A stretch of DNA of 64,000 nucleotides from Sipunculus nudus (Eukaryota; Annelida; Sipuncula; Golfingiida; Sipunculidae): the NCBI GenBank assembly GCA_026874595.1, contig CM049311.1, positions 59,711,953-59,775,952 of the forward strand, in the 5' to 3' direction. The first letter of the stretch is position 1; each line of letters starts with the position of its first letter. The position numbers and the translations under genes were made by a program. The notes under the pieces were generated by a model. That model was not told the origin of the DNA. It did no database searches and saw nothing but the letters and a program-made list of their open reading frames with translations. Positions 26,101 through 41,100 of this stretch are shown here, piece by piece.

Positions 26101-29100
26101 CATAACAAGGTGTTAAACAGCTGTATTTGAGGTACTGAGACTCTGTTCTGGGATGTTTTTGCTAAGAAACTTTTGTATAAAGCATGACTTGATAGTGTGA
26201 ATGAATAAGCATAATATTGCTCCTGATTATGTCCTTTTAACTGAGGAGCAGTAAAATTTTCAGTCATCCCACACCCAGGATGAGTGTTTGAAGGCTTGAT
26301 AGTAATGGGGATGATTACACACCCATAACCTGTAGGTGTGGTAGACACTGGGCCTGGGTGACACCACAATGCAAAATAACTTTATAGGAACTTTATAGGA
26401 AGTGGGTGCTACTGCCTGTCACATAATCTTTCAGACAGGTTCCATAGTATATATTCAAGGCATTGTTTCTAGTATAAGCACTATATGCTGCTTGTTGTAG
26501 TGTATTTGTGCTGATAGGTGGATATGCTCTGATTTCATAACATACATCCTCTCATTACCATGTTACAGCGTTGAGTTGGTCAGTGTTACCAGTCAAGTGC
26601 TGAAGCATCTCCTGTCAACTAAAACAGCCCAGAAGTTTGTCTCTGAGTATAAACAGAACAAGTTGGGTCCCCTCTTCCAGCATCTGCAGCCATTCAGGGA
26701 GGTCAGGAAAAAGGTACAGTGTAAACAGTAGAGGGGGCAGGGTTTAACTCATCTGGCAGCTACATACGTCAGCCAGAAATCACTCAAGTCCATACCTCTA
26801 TCAGCTCCTATGAATCAACACCAAGATCTGCCTCAGAATATAAGAGATACATTCCTAAAATATTCCATTCTGCCCCCCCCCCCTAAAAAATAGTTTGAGC
26901 CCTGTGACTTCACTGATGTAATTGCTCTTCACTTCCATAAAGGTAATGTATCCATGGTGATATCATTACTTCATCAATACGCAATACATAAATTGTGTAA
27001 AATTTTCCTTTCTGTGTTAATAAAATTGCAGTAAACTGTCAGACCACCCTAAAATTTACCCCATGTAGCCTACCATTTCACAAGTGGCTCTAGTATTTCC
27101 TGCAGGTTTAAAGTGTTGTGCATATGAATACTAATTCAGAGCTGCCTTTTGATTATAAAGGTGCATTGTTTCATCAAAAGAAATAACATTCTTAAAAAAA
27201 AAAATGTCAGATCTTCATATTAGTGTTTTAAACCTGTCACTTAAGTACTATGGTTTCCTGGAAAACTTGATTTCTTCAGGAAAGTGTTTCATTCAGATAT
27301 GTAATTAAGATGATTTTGCTACTTTTTTATTGAATAATAAATGCCTGATTTTCCAACCAGGCCCCAGCACTGCAGTCAGTCCCTTCTCTGGACACCAGTC
27401 ACTTTTTGGAGCAGATAGTAGGGTCAGAGGTCATTCAGCCCCAGCTGTCAGTGGGTTACAGCAAGTGGATCTGCCATCTATGCTGTGCACTCATTGACTC
27501 TACTTATGTCCAGGACGAGGTACTTTGGCCACTCAGACCAGTCTGTGCCATGCAGGTAAGTCACTGTCTTTGTGGAGAGAATTAATCCGTCGCTTTAAGG
27601 GTGTGAACTAGTTGATATGCAGCTGATTATCAGGAGTTACACAGATTTTATAGGTTTATTGTTTTAGAGAAAAATGTGTAATGGAAGCAAACATAAATAT
27701 TTTATGAATTCAGTCATGTTTGTTGCAATGTGTCCTTATTCAGGCAAACTTGTATTGTTTAGATTACAAAACAAATCTTCTTCTGCCCAAAATTACATAG
27801 CAAGCTGCTGCTGATATATATTTCTTTTTCAAGTAGTTGACAAAATATTTCACTGATTTGCAGTAAGGATATTTTTCACCTTTAAGACATGGAGGAAAAT
27901 TCACTGACAAAGTGTAAATCACTAACTTTATGATAGGATAGATGATTATTGTTTTGTCTAATGTAATGTTTGTGTATTCATACTAACTTTTAACTTGGAA
28001 TATTTCCAGGCAGATTTTTCTGAAGCTGTGTTGCCGTTCCTGATCCATGATGTGCTGTCAAGTGGTCATGAAGAAGTTCAAGAAGCTCTTTCAAAGGAGG
28101 TGTCAGAGTTCTTTGACAAGCACTGCCAGTGGTTGGCAGCATCAAAGTCCTCTAGCCAGGAGAGTACAGAAGGGGACACTGCCATTGATAGGGTATGGCA
28201 CAGTCAAGAGTGTGTTGAGGCTCTGCTTGATGTTGTACAGTACCTGAGGCAGCAAGATCGACCAGCTGCTAGGTAATGATGGGAAGCTGTTTAGGACAGC
28301 GCTTCTCTTCTCTTTTGTCTAAATATACTACAGTGCTACCGTAAAAGTCGTTGCAGAAGTCGCGACTTGTACTAGGAAATCGAATTCTAAAATCCAGAAT
28401 TTTTTTTAAAAAATAAGGGGGGGGACTTGTAATACGTACTTATCCCGTTTCTGTCAGCTTTCCCGGTACATGGAACGACGTCAGTTGAGCGATAATCGGC
28501 AATACCTTTAACCAGTGCTTTGTGAAACGTCTTTCCCCAATAATTTACACTTTTAACCATCTCTTATGCTTTATATTTTGTGAACTGACGAAATTTTCAT
28601 TTAATTAACATTAAATGCAAATTTTAAATTTGCCCAGTTCAAGACCTACCCGTTCTGACAAGTCGCCATTCAAGTGACACTTCCTAATCTGCGTTACTAT
28701 TATATCATGAGTCAATTTGACGCATATGCCAGTCTGCCGCTCTTTGATGTACATTTTCTTTTCGTTCAACTATATGGGTATGCTTTCCATAATAAAAAAC
28801 TCGCGGTTCCATATCCGTTTATGCATGTAAAGTTGCGTCACATTCAAGCTTGATCCACTACACATACGTCGTGAATTCTTTTGCCTGCCCGGTTGATCGC
28901 TGAATACCAGCTGACCTTTGAAGCCGTGTAGCGGAAGTTCAAGCCCCGGGTCACCCGTGCAATGACCTTTACATCCCCATGTCAACTAAGCCTTCCGTGA
29001 CTGATATCCACAATTATAAACTCTCATATTAAGAACCATTAGGTCACTGTCACCATCTCGTGGTTTTCAAGCGTTTTGGATAACAATGTTATAACGTTTC

Positions 29101-32100
29101 ACGTGAGCTACAAATATACGATTTGCTCCGAGTGTTACCTGTGTCTCTTTCAGGACGATCGTATGCCCAACAATATGGCGGCACGCATGCATTACGGTCA
29201 ATCGTGCGTTGACGTATTCGTGATTTTTTTTAATGAAGACACATTAGTCAATACAATGAAATAACAAACACCATATAGGTATATATTTTATTTACTTAAA
29301 ATGCCACATACGCACCTAAATTCCACGGAAACCGGCACCGTTTGGTGTCATGACGGATCTGGTTCAACACGGCTGAGTTTGACATACATCCAAGCCACTT
29401 CAATATAATCACTGATAACGATGGAAATTGGGTTTTCCAGATATTATCAAAGAAAAATAATTCATTAGTCCCAGTAAATATAATATCTGTAAATTCAATT
29501 ATGTTTATTTTACGTTAACTGACCGGTCGATAAAGCGTTCATTATCCCCCTGTTGACTGACATATATTTCAGTGATTTCAGTAATACCGTGCATGTGCCG
29601 CGCCTAGATGGTAAGTTGTAACACTTAATTGAAGGGTTACTAAATTCAGTTTTAGAGCCTATTTAAGAAATTAGGTGAATAAATTCAAACTTAATTATTC
29701 TTTCCATCTTTCAGTTGTCTTAAGTCAGTTCCAATCATGCCCAATGCGACGGATTGGGACTCGTCACGCGTTCGCAAACTAATCAGAGTCTAATGAATCC
29801 ACCCTACGTTTGACGATCTTTAACAATTTAAAGAGTTGCTCGATTGTGAAAGTAATTTGCATCAGACTCTTTTAGTTTATTAATACAGTCATTTAACTTG
29901 ACATTTGCATTCTAATGTTACTTAACCTAGTAAGAAACGGCAACAATGACATCGTTTCACAGCACAAAATGTTATCCGACGCAGCTGACTTTGGCACTGT
30001 ACAAATCTTACCTGACAATTGAACCCCGACTTTATATGTTAAGATTCTGTTGTTATTCCTTAAATATAAGCATTGTATTAAAGCTGTCCAATTATTTTTA
30101 CGTTTGAATGGTTTATCTAGTTTATAAACCACAAAAGTACTACGGGGACGTTGGTTGTAGTCTTGCATCGCAAAGAATGATACTCAAATTCCAAAAGTAT
30201 CAGGTGGTTGGGACGCCTCCGAAGTCTGGGTGCGACCTATATTATGGACTTTTCCTGAAACTAAACTTGAACGGCTATTCCCCAGGGGGATCCTAAAAGT
30301 CAGGGTGCGACTTGTAATAAGGATGCGACTTCTGCAACGACTTTTACGGTACATTGATTTTTCTTCTGCATATTTTAGCTTTCTTCACTTACATGTCATG
30401 TTGTCAAATTAAGCCATTGTGTTGATAAAGAAAATATTAGTACCCTTTTATAGTGATGTGAACAAATTATAGAGGAGGATAGCAGCTGGACAGACACATA
30501 CTAACACACACACATGGAACTAAACCATAATAGTTGCTTCCTCTTTAAAGGGCAATTTAATATAGGAATTGTGCAAAATAAAGATATCTTCTTTACTTAA
30601 TAAGCCTTCTGAATGCAGTGTTTAATAATGTTCATCAGTAGCTTGATGCCATTACTGTCCTAATATCTGAGTATTTGGAAAAAAATACATATGTTTTGAG
30701 GAAATCATATTAACTTAACCTTAATCAAATTCATGTTATGCAGCTTCATATAATACTTTAATGACATTTGTGTTCTCTAAAGCACAGATTCTTTGCTTAT
30801 ATGTTTATGATTTTCATGTATTTTGTAATGTTCTGCATAAATAAACAACATAATAAACATGGAATGTAGTATAAAATTGAGAAATTAAGTACCTAGAGAA
30901 CTATGCATGGTCTAACGCCAGCTTGAGACCTGAATGAGTTGACATGGCCAGTGCTCTAATTTGCAGCTGTAGTTCAATCTGTTCCAGGTTCATGGAACAT
31001 GTCTTCTCTTGAATCAGTCATTAAGAAGTATATTTCATATAAACATATAAAGTAAAAAATAATATACTAATCCCTGACTGGAAAAGCTATACAACTGAAT
31101 ATTATATTTCTAATTTGACATGATATTCCTTTATTGTAAAATACAAGAATCAATAATCATTTTAAACAAATGATAATCTTTTCGTTTCATTTGTTTTAAA
31201 TGACAATCTTTTGACAGAGGGAAGACCAGTCTGGCTTGGAACAACAATTTTTGGCTTCAGCTGGACTATCTGCAGCTCTCCCAGGCAGCACAGCACTGCG
31301 GCAGATACTACAGTGCTGTCTTACTGGCAGAGATATGGTGCATGCAGCAATGGTTCGTAAGCTAACACATAAACATGGCCACATATTTGAATGACAGATC
31401 TGTACAGATTTACAGTATTGATGAAGTGAACAAAAGCTGGGTAAAAAAAAACTATGTCCATTATATGTCATTAAAAGAAAAGAAGGGAAGAAGAAAAACA
31501 GCTGAATTGTCTGGAATCTTTTGTCATTTTCTAAAAATTTGTATTAATTAGTTAATTAGTGAGGTTTCTTGACACTTGTCAGATTTAGAGGGCCCAATCA
31601 CCTATCTGACCTTTAAAACAAAAGATAATCCCTTTGAGCTTTTATAAAAATAGGCCAGAAAATGTGGATATCACCGCACACAGACTGCTTGTTTTGTTTA
31701 TTCCAACATGTTTATAATATGTGGGGGCCTGCGAAAATAAATCAAATTCGACAAGGGCATCTGGCAGCAAGTGATAAACCAGAGCTTTGCAAATGGCTTC
31801 CCAACAAGTGACCTTTCTACCTCAGCATATATGCAACCTACCACCTTAGTTTATAATTATATGTTTTATTACGTAAACATAATTGTGAGCCGTTTCTGTA
31901 TTAATGAGAATTTTCTCTGTTAAGGTTTATACGCCAGAGTAAGCCAACCGAAAATTTCCCTTATTGCGCCTATTAACGCCCACCCCGCCTCGTTCCCGTG
32001 TATCTAGGTCACACTTCCGTTTCCTGTAATCACTTTTTCGATGGCGTCCGCCATAATGGACGTATAATCAGGCGGTTCATCCACTGTTTTGGTTTGTACA

Positions 32101-35100
32101 GTCGGGTTTGCCAACTGAACTGTAAGTAGTGATTCTTTTTCCCTTCCTGCCATGGAGAACCCCTCTTATTTTTCTACTTGTGGTTCATTAATCCCAGCTT
32201 GGGATTCTCACCCCACTTGTTTCCCCTGCCGTTCTCACAATGGCACCTGCTGGGGCCATGCAGATCCCTGCTTCTATTGTCAGACCTGATTGTCTGACAA
32301 ATGGACCATGTTCCATGCCTGGTCCCATTCCCCGGTTGTAGGGGTTTCCCCGTCCGCGGTGACCTTGTCTGGTCCCGTTGTTCCAACAGGGGGAGGGGGG
32401 GATCCTTCCACCAGGGGATTTTACTCTCGACTCTGGTTCCTAAGCCGCACCGGAGGTGGCGCCCCATTATAGGTCTCAAGCGCCTCAATTTGTTCATTGC
32501 CCCGCCGCCCTTTCGGATGTTCAATATTCATGCGGTACTCCACATTATACGTCGGCTGGATTGGGCCTTCAAAATAGACCTTACGGATGCGTATTTTCAT
32601 GTGCCCATACATCCGTCATCCCAACCATTTCTTCGGTTCGCATATCAGAACCCTGTTTATCAATTCCGTGCCCTTCCATTCGGCATCAGTGTGGCCCCCT
32701 GGATTTTTAAGGTGCTCGTTCACACAGTCACTCGTTACCTCCGCTCTCAGGGCATCTCTGTGCTTCCTTACCTAGACGATTGGCTTGTTCATGCGGCCAA
32801 CCACTCTCTCTTACTGGAACACCGCTCCCAGGTTCTCTCTTTACTAAGGAACCTCAGGTTTCTTGTCAATGCAGAGAAGTCCCAGCTCACTCCCACCCAG
32901 TCCCTACAGTTTCTGGGTGTGACTCTCAATTTTGCATCTGGGACTGCGTCTCTCCTGTTTGCTGTGAAGCTCAGGGCGCAGATTCGTTCTTTTCTAACAT
33001 CTCACTGTCCCGATTCTCGTGCCACTGCTTCTCTTCACGGTGCTCTCAACTAGGCCGCCACTTTCTTTTTCGTTGGGTCGGCTCTATCTCTGTCTGGTTC
33101 AGTCCCTTCATCCCTGGCTCGACCTTTCATTTCTCCTTCAAGACGTTCCTTTCTCTCATGCGATCGACTGTACGCTGTTCACTGACGGGTCTCTCCTCGG
33201 TTGGGGTGCCCATATGGCCGATCTCCGCACCTCGGGCATCTGGTCCCTGTCAGAACCCCTACTTCACATCCATGTCCTCGAACTTCGCGCCGTCCGTCGC
33301 GCGATCTCCTGTTGGTCCCACCGCTTACTTGGCCGTCACATACTAGTCATGACCGACAACACCACAGTGGTGGCTTCTATAAACAGGCAGGGCGGTACTC
33401 GGTCTCCCTCACTGGTGTGGGAGACATACATCTTGTTCGATCTCTGTATCACGCTGTGGGCCTCCCTCCGCGCGTCTCATCTTCCGGGCGTCTCGAACAT
33501 TCTTGCCGACACCCTCTCCTGTCCCCCCACGTCTCTGCCTCCGCATGTCGTCCTTCCGCTCTCTGTCATTTGGTGTCTCTTCACTCGCCTGGGGCGTCCG
33601 GAAATCGATTTGTTCGATTCCCCCCCCCCCCCCAGTCCTCGTTCCTACTGTGACAAGTCTACCCAACACCCCGGCGTCCGTTTGGTCTCACCGGTTTCTC
33701 TATGTGTTTCTGGTGCCCCGTCTCATCCGCCGGATCCTCCTCCGCTGTCCCGTGCGGTGCAGACGGATTTCCTCCTTATCCTCCCATTTCATCCTGTGGC
33801 TCCCTGGTTTCCCCTGTGGCGCTCGTTTCTCTCACAACCACCACTTCTTCTACCGCTCAGGATCGATCACCCGTTCTCCAGAGCACTTCGTCCATTTAGG
33901 TTGTGCCCTCTGTGCGCATGCGTACTCTCATCGGACACCTTAAGGATCAAGGCATTTCAAGCCCGGCTGCTCTCCTTGCCTCAGCTCCCCATCGCCGTTC
34001 TTCTGTATTACAAACAACGCTCCCTTCCAGTCCTCTTCCTTCCGCCATCGAAAAAGTGATTACAGGAAACGGAAGTGTGACCTAGATACACGGGAACGAG
34101 GCAGGTTTGGGCAGTAATAGGCCCGATAAGGGAAAATTTTCGGTTGGCTTACTCTGGCATATAAACCTTAACAGAGAAGATTCTCATTAATACAGAAACA
34201 GCTCACAACAGTTTACTAACAAAACCACCATTCACAGGGAGGGAATGGGGTTTTTTTTCTGTTTGTCAGTATTTGCTGTTTTTTCAAACACATTGTTGAT
34301 AAACAAGTTCATACATTATTCCCTTAGGCAATATAAGAACTTATCAAACCAGAATTACCCTTAGATCATTAATATATACACAGAGGAAGCCAGAAATCAC
34401 ATAAATTCTTTTTCAAAAGGTAGGTGAATGAGCACCTTTAAAGTATTCATTTTAACAGGGATCCAACTTCCTGAAAAGTCAGTATTTAAAATGGCCTGTT
34501 TTTTTTAAATTATTTTCGTGAAATTTTATTTGCAGGCTCATCCATGGTCTTGCTCATGGTAAATTAGAAAAGATTTCATGAATTACTACAAACACAGTTG
34601 GCACTTAAATACACAAAGCCATCATAGATAAATTCATGAAGTTTTATGTTTTAGGTCATCAAAAAGTCATGCAAATCTGACCTATTGGAAGTGAAGGAAC
34701 CCTTGTTTGAACCATTATAGTCATATTAATAATTGTATCCGCCAAAACAAATTTTGCATTTTTGTTTTTGACTGGGTTCCGTCGCCGCGGCCACGTACAT
34801 TTCCAGAGAACTCCTCTGAGACTACTGGACTGATTTTTCTGAAACTTACACCAATTCTCTGGTCACATGTGAACTGGTGCTTAACGAATTTGCGTTGACC
34901 TCTGACCTTTCCTTTCTGCCCAACTTCCATTTGTGCGCCTGTTTCCATACATAAACCCACATATCTCGGGAACCGACTGATCAGGAAAAAGATTTAATAC
35001 AAATGTAGCCCTTGGATAGCTTTATAACATACACAAAACATGGTGGCGCCACCTGCAACCATGATTGCACAGTGTCCATCTGTTCATCTGCCTTGGGTTA

Positions 35101-38100
35101 AAATCACTCATATCTCTGCCGTGATTTGACTAAATCACCTGAAATTCGGCATGCGTATACATCCTGGATAGCTTTCTTGATTTTATGACAGGTGGCGCCA
35201 CCTACATTCACGTTCACGCTGCAGACATCCAAGCTCATATCTCAGGAACCGTTTGACCGATCAGGAAATATATTTTGTACAAATGTAGCCCTTGGATAGC
35301 TTTATAACATGCACAAAACATGGTTGCACCACCTGCAACCATGTTTGCACTGTGTCCGTCTGTTTGTCTGCCGTGGGCTAAAATCACTCATATCTCTGAA
35401 GTGGTTTGCCATAACTGCGTAAAATTTTGCAGTTTTATACATCCTGGACAGCTTTCTTGATTTTATGACAGGTGGTGCCACCTACATTCTAGTTAACGCT
35501 GCAGACATCCAAGCTCATATCTCGGGAACCGTTTGACCAATCAGGCCAATTGTTTGCATGTGTATAGATCTCACATAGCTCTTTATCATACTCAAAACTT
35601 GGGGGCCACCTGCAACCATTTTGTACAGCGTCCGTCTGTTTGTCTGCCAAGGGCTAAAATCACTCATATCTCTGTAGTGGTATGACATAACTGCCTAAAA
35701 TTTTGCAGGTTAATACATTCTGGACAGCTTTCTTGATTTTATGACAGATGGCGCCACCTACATTCTAGTTTACGCTGCAAACATCCAAGCTCATATCTCG
35801 GGAACCGTTTGACCGACTAGGCCAATTTTTTGCATGTGTTTAGATATCACATAGCTCTTTATCATACACAAAACTTGGGGGGCCACCTGCAACCATTTTT
35901 GCACAGCGTTGGTCTGTTTGTCTGCTGTGGGCTAAAATCACTCATATCTCTGTAGTGGTATGATATAACTGCCTAAAATTTTGCAGTTTTATACATCCTG
36001 GACAGCTTTCTGGATTTTATGACAGGTGGCGCCACCTACATTCTAGTTTATGCTGCAGACATCCAAGCTCATATCTCGGAAACTGTTTGACCGATTGGGC
36101 CAAAATCTTGCATGTGTATAGATCTCACACAGCTCTTAATCATACACAAAATTGGTGGTGCCACCTGCCACCATATTTGCACAAGTCTTTCTGTTTGTCT
36201 GCTGTGGGATAAAATCACTTATATACATGTAGTGGTTTGAATTTTCTGCCTAAAATTTTGCATATGTATACAACTTGGACAGCTTACTGCTAGGTGCACA
36301 ACCTATATATACATTTCGGCTGCAGACATCCATGCTAATATGCAACACACCTCACTCTATTTTCCCTTGCCACTCAATCCATGTCTCACTTCACCCGTTC
36401 CACTCTGATTTAGGCTCATACACATAGTCACTTGTCGACTACCCTTATTCTAGTTTTGCTATGATTTCAGCTTCTAGAAATTTACTAGCAGACTGTTATC
36501 TACTAGTAGTTGGCCATTTCTAACTTCAGTGTGTCCAATATGACTAAGTTTTGAATCTGCTGGTTACAAATGTTTAAACTCATTTATTTTGATATAATAT
36601 TTAGCCTTGTTGGGCATTATGGAACTTGTATAAAATTTCGGAGAAATTATGAAATATATGTATATTTATAGATGTAAATTCTTGCACCTATGTAACATTG
36701 CTGATTGACCTGTATTTAATCTCCAGAGTAGATACAAATATTTGTTATCCACTTAAAGAATACACTAGTGGTATACCCATAATTTCAACATTCAACCTGT
36801 GACATCCAGGTTTTAGTGGATATGCAAAATGGCAGCCCCCATGAGAGGTTTTGAGAAATTTTTGTCAGAGTTTTATAAAGGCACAGGGAAGCAACATGAA
36901 AATACTCTTTAGGACAGCATCTGGGTAAAATTTTTCTGAGGAGAGATTTTGGTGGCAAGGGGATGTGTGTCAGCAAAGATAAGGATGGAATAACACTTTC
37001 TTTGGACCAGGCCCTAATCCTCAAATTATAGTTATAAAGTAGGATTTATTGTTACTTTGTGATGCCAAAGTGTATGTATGTAAAGATTACTGAAGGTATT
37101 TATGCTGTGATTCACAGGGAACAATTACATGGTCGAGGTGATGGGAGAGGAGACCAGCCTGATTATGATGAGTTCGGCACCACCACCCCTATAGAACACC
37201 TGTGTGGTGTGCTTGGAGAGACAGAGCAGAGGAGGGATCCGATGGCACTGATGCTGGATATCAGCTGTCAAATCAGAGGTCCAGATGCTGTGTATGGTTA
37301 CGGTGCTGGAAAAATTACCAACAAGAAAACAAGGTATTACTCACATAGACCTTTAAATCTTTTATCTGCAGGAGCTATCCATATTGAGTGATCCGGATTG
37401 TAACAAAACTGCCTTGTTTCTGACTGGTTGTATGTAGCAGTTTGCAACAAAAGTTAATTTTGTCGTTGCCTTTATGTGAGTGTATCGTCATATACATGTT
37501 CAGAACCCATTCTTAATTTGACTAATAATTCATAATAATATGCATCATTCAGGTGTGAAATGTCAGGTTAATTTGAAGAAAATTGGTCTAAGCAGCTCTT
37601 TTAATTGTCACTGACATGTGTGATATTTCACTACAGTGGAACATTTTGAGTTAATTAATGCCTTAATTTCTCTGCTGAGAATCTGATGATTGAAATGATT
37701 TTGTAATGATTAATGCTGCTGACTGAAAGTAGGGACCAACCAGTAGTCATTTAACAGTGGTTACCATGGTATTATTGTTAGCAAGGTCAGGGGATGTATG
37801 CCAGTCTCCTCTAGCTCAGATTGTCGTTTACATCCGTGTGAACCATAACAAACTGGAAAACAGAGGAGAAGATGATTTTCTTAACAAAATAAAATTTAAA
37901 TAATTATCTATTATTTCATGGCCAGTGTGTCAAATAGCTAGGAATAGAAATTTGGCTAGATATAGATGAAAGTTTATTGGTTTGTCTCTAAAAATTTACA
38001 GTTCCTTTATATATTTTTTACCCTAACACCAAAAGGAGAATTTTCTTAGATGTTGCTTGGACAAACAAACTCACATACCAACAGACAAACCTGACTGATC

Positions 38101-41100
38101 ACATAAACTTCAGCCAGCTTCACTGGTGAAGGTGATAATTTGATAGTCTACTGCTGGTGACCTGATTTAATTATTGCTTCCTGGTTGATGCTAGGCACTA
38201 TGTAATAAGGGTGTATGGCCTGGTTTGACTCCTCATTTTGTGATGTTGTAGGATTCAGACCTATAAACATGAGAAGAACTGGACACAGGCCTTGCTGGTG
38301 TATGATCAGATGATGACTGAGGGAGCAGCAGCCGTGGAACATGGGCTGCTTCAGGTCAGCTTGATATGAGTCATATAAATTAATTTCAGAATATAAACAG
38401 ACCTACAGTTCATAGATATTTGTGTTTTACATGATATAATCCTGTTGCACATGTTAACCATTTGCTGTCATTAATACTCTGACATCTAGTCTGGTTGTCT
38501 GACTTGTAACAACAGTACCGTTAAATTTGACAAATATGTAATAGGGCCATGGAAATTAAATATAGCCACAGGTTTTTGTTTGGGACTAATGATGAACTGG
38601 TGATTGCATTGTAACTTTCTCACCAGTTTCAGTTTCAGTTTAAGATAAATCAAATGACTGTTTTTATGATTGCTGCAAAGATGAATGCATTAAATAAAAA
38701 ATACAGGAAACCTTCCTTCAGCTCCATATCAGGGCACCTCTGTATCACAGTAACTTGATTTGATCTATTGATTAGAATATTTAGACATCTATTAACTATT
38801 CATCACATTGGCACCTTTCTGGTATTGACAAAAATCCAGGTCCTACCTGTGTCATTAAAGGAGAACTTTCACACAATATTTCTAATCATTGTCTTACCTT
38901 GAAACAGAGTATTTTTTATGCTGTATTTAAGAGTTCATACTTATTATATTCCATGCTTTAAGCCTCCTATATTTGGTATATAAACAGGCTCTAGATAAAT
39001 TTGGTGGCCACCATATGCTTGACCAGTACCTTAAGAAAACAGGAGAGACCAGCATGAAAGTCCAAGATTTCCAGTATGACATGGCCTGGAGGAATACGCA
39101 GTGGAATCTTCATGTCTCCAGCAGGTTAGTATAAAAAAACTCATTGATCATTGAGGTTGACCAATGATCTTATTGGTGATTGGTCAATCTTGCAGTGCCC
39201 GAATTGACTACAAAGTGTGAGGAAATGTATGTTTTATCTATTTAATGTGAGCAAACTCGGAAAAATGTCTGTGTTCACTAATAACTTCATACCTTGCTAC
39301 TTCACAAGGTTACTACGCACACATATAGTCTGTAGAGTATTTACCTTTTTCATCAAATATGTAAGCTTTTATATCAGTTGAAACAGTGTACAGGTCTGTG
39401 AGCTGAAATTTCATATTTCTGTACATCCGAATGATTTCTATTATTGGTGGGTTATTTTACGGGTGATCAGTCATAAAATAACATCGGATTCCCAACACTT
39501 AAAGACCATAGTATGGATTTAGATACATAAAAATGTATGTTTTGCTGAGGAATTTTACAAATCATTAATAAACTTATGTCATGGTATGAAAAATGACAGT
39601 GCATCATTGGATCCTATTACATATTGGAGATGATGTTGATGTTAAAAGAAACTCGTTATGTAAAACAGTAAAATGTACATTACCTACTGTGGTTGTATTT
39701 TGTTAATGTTTTATGTTTTATCATTCAGATCAGAAGATGCAGTGTCCTACAGTAAAGCTGTGTACACCTGTTTACAATCACTGCAGAACCAGAAACCAGA
39801 ATCCTGTTTGTACATGGTCAATCAGGCCAGGTAGACATTTTTTCCTTAAAGAATAATCCAGAGAATTTTTCATTTAGAACAGCAGACCAGTTCCCCACAT
39901 TGTTATTTGTTATTAGTGAACCTGTGAGCTTATGCCATGGTGCAGCATTGTCCGTCTGCCGTTGTCCTTAAGTTGACCCATGCTATCTCAAAAATGGCAG
40001 GAGCTAGCATCACCAAATTTAATGTAAAAATCAGTCATCTCAAAAACCCCAAGGGATTTTGCCTAATTTTTTGCTATCTGCATTATCTGCATCTCTGAAA
40101 CCACCCAGCCAAATTGTTCAGTATTTCACAAAAATAATCCCAGAAACAATCTCCAGTTTGTTCGAATGGTTTCAGTTCCGTGATTTTTGGCCAAGTTACA
40201 GGAAGCTGAACTTGGTCATTTGGCCAAAAAAACATTCTTAAATTACAATCTCAGACATGGCTGGAGCTATCATCAACAAATTTTATGGAAATATTGGACA
40301 CATAAGTAATATTTGAAATTGAGGTATTGCTGGCACCACCTGCATCAACCTTATTTGTGCAGGGGTCATCAGTATATTAACCTAAAATTTCTCAAGAATA
40401 GCAGAAGCTAGCATCCCAAAATTTTATGCAAACCTCAGTGCCATTGAGCTTTTTATGGTGCTTTTCAAAGTTGAACCTTTGCAAATCTTCTTCTCTGAAA
40501 TCATTCAACCAAATTGTTCAATATTTATACAGAAATAATTCCAGAGATGAGCTCTCTCATATATATCTACATGATTTGGATTCAATTAATCTTGGCCAAG
40601 TTCGGAAATTTGAACTTAGTCAATGGCCAAGTAAGCATACTAACTTAACTATCCCAGAAACAACAAGAGCTAGTTTTCAGCAAATGTTGGTCACATGACT
40701 CACATTTGAAATTGAGGTTTTTTGTTGTGCCACCTAAATTAATGTTTTTTACGGGCAAAAACCTTGTAATTTTAGCCTCTTTCAGCTTAAAAATGTTTAT
40801 GATGAAACTCTTAAGGTGATCTAATGGTTTAATTTTTCACAAAAATTATCCTAGGATATGGTTCTCTCAATTTCATAAGAATAAATTGATTCATTGAATT
40901 TTGGTAGAGTCACAGAAAGCTGAAGTGGTCTTGTGGCCATTAGTAAGCCTATCTCAGACTCAGGGCTGCAAAAGTCTTCTTCTGTAAAACTAGATTCAAC
41001 TTCTGTAACATTGCACAAAAATGATTCTTTGGAGGCCTTTGTTCAAGTTGACTGAAATGATTTTTAGCAATATTATTGGACCTTTAACTATGAAAGGACT

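Larger units (their letters stand above)
31863..34255 (+). mobile_element. Short DIRS-type derivative R2 with about 165-bp inverted terminal repeats
   Basis: The segment 31884-32046 is repeated in inverted orientation at 34043-34207 with only scattered differences. Outside the right repeat lies the segment GTTTACTAACAAAACCACC to GGGAATGGGG (34211-34250), also present at the R1 end and, inverted, after R3. The inside keeps a gag N-terminus, RT and RNase H, but most of gag and all of the recombinase are gone. It is about 2.4 kb against about 5.5 kb for full copies, so it would need help in trans. Confidence 0.85.
31584..34441. mobile_element. TIR element F2 (TTAA type), interrupted by DIRS derivative R2
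   Basis: The left end GAGGGCCCAATCACC is preceded by TTTA (a changed TTAA). The right end GGTGAATGAGCACCT is followed by TTAA. Internal phrases match F1: ATAATATGTGGGGGCC, CCAGAGCTTTGCAAATG, CACAGAGGAAGCCAGAAATC. R2 is inserted where F1 reads GGTTACATGTTTTTCCC. Confidence 0.66.

Noticed and set aside
31357-31362. Better-looking donor GTAAGC for exon e13
   Set aside because: It would end e13 in phase 0 and put e14 out of frame. The donor at 31353 keeps the ATM frame, unless an unseen exon lies between.
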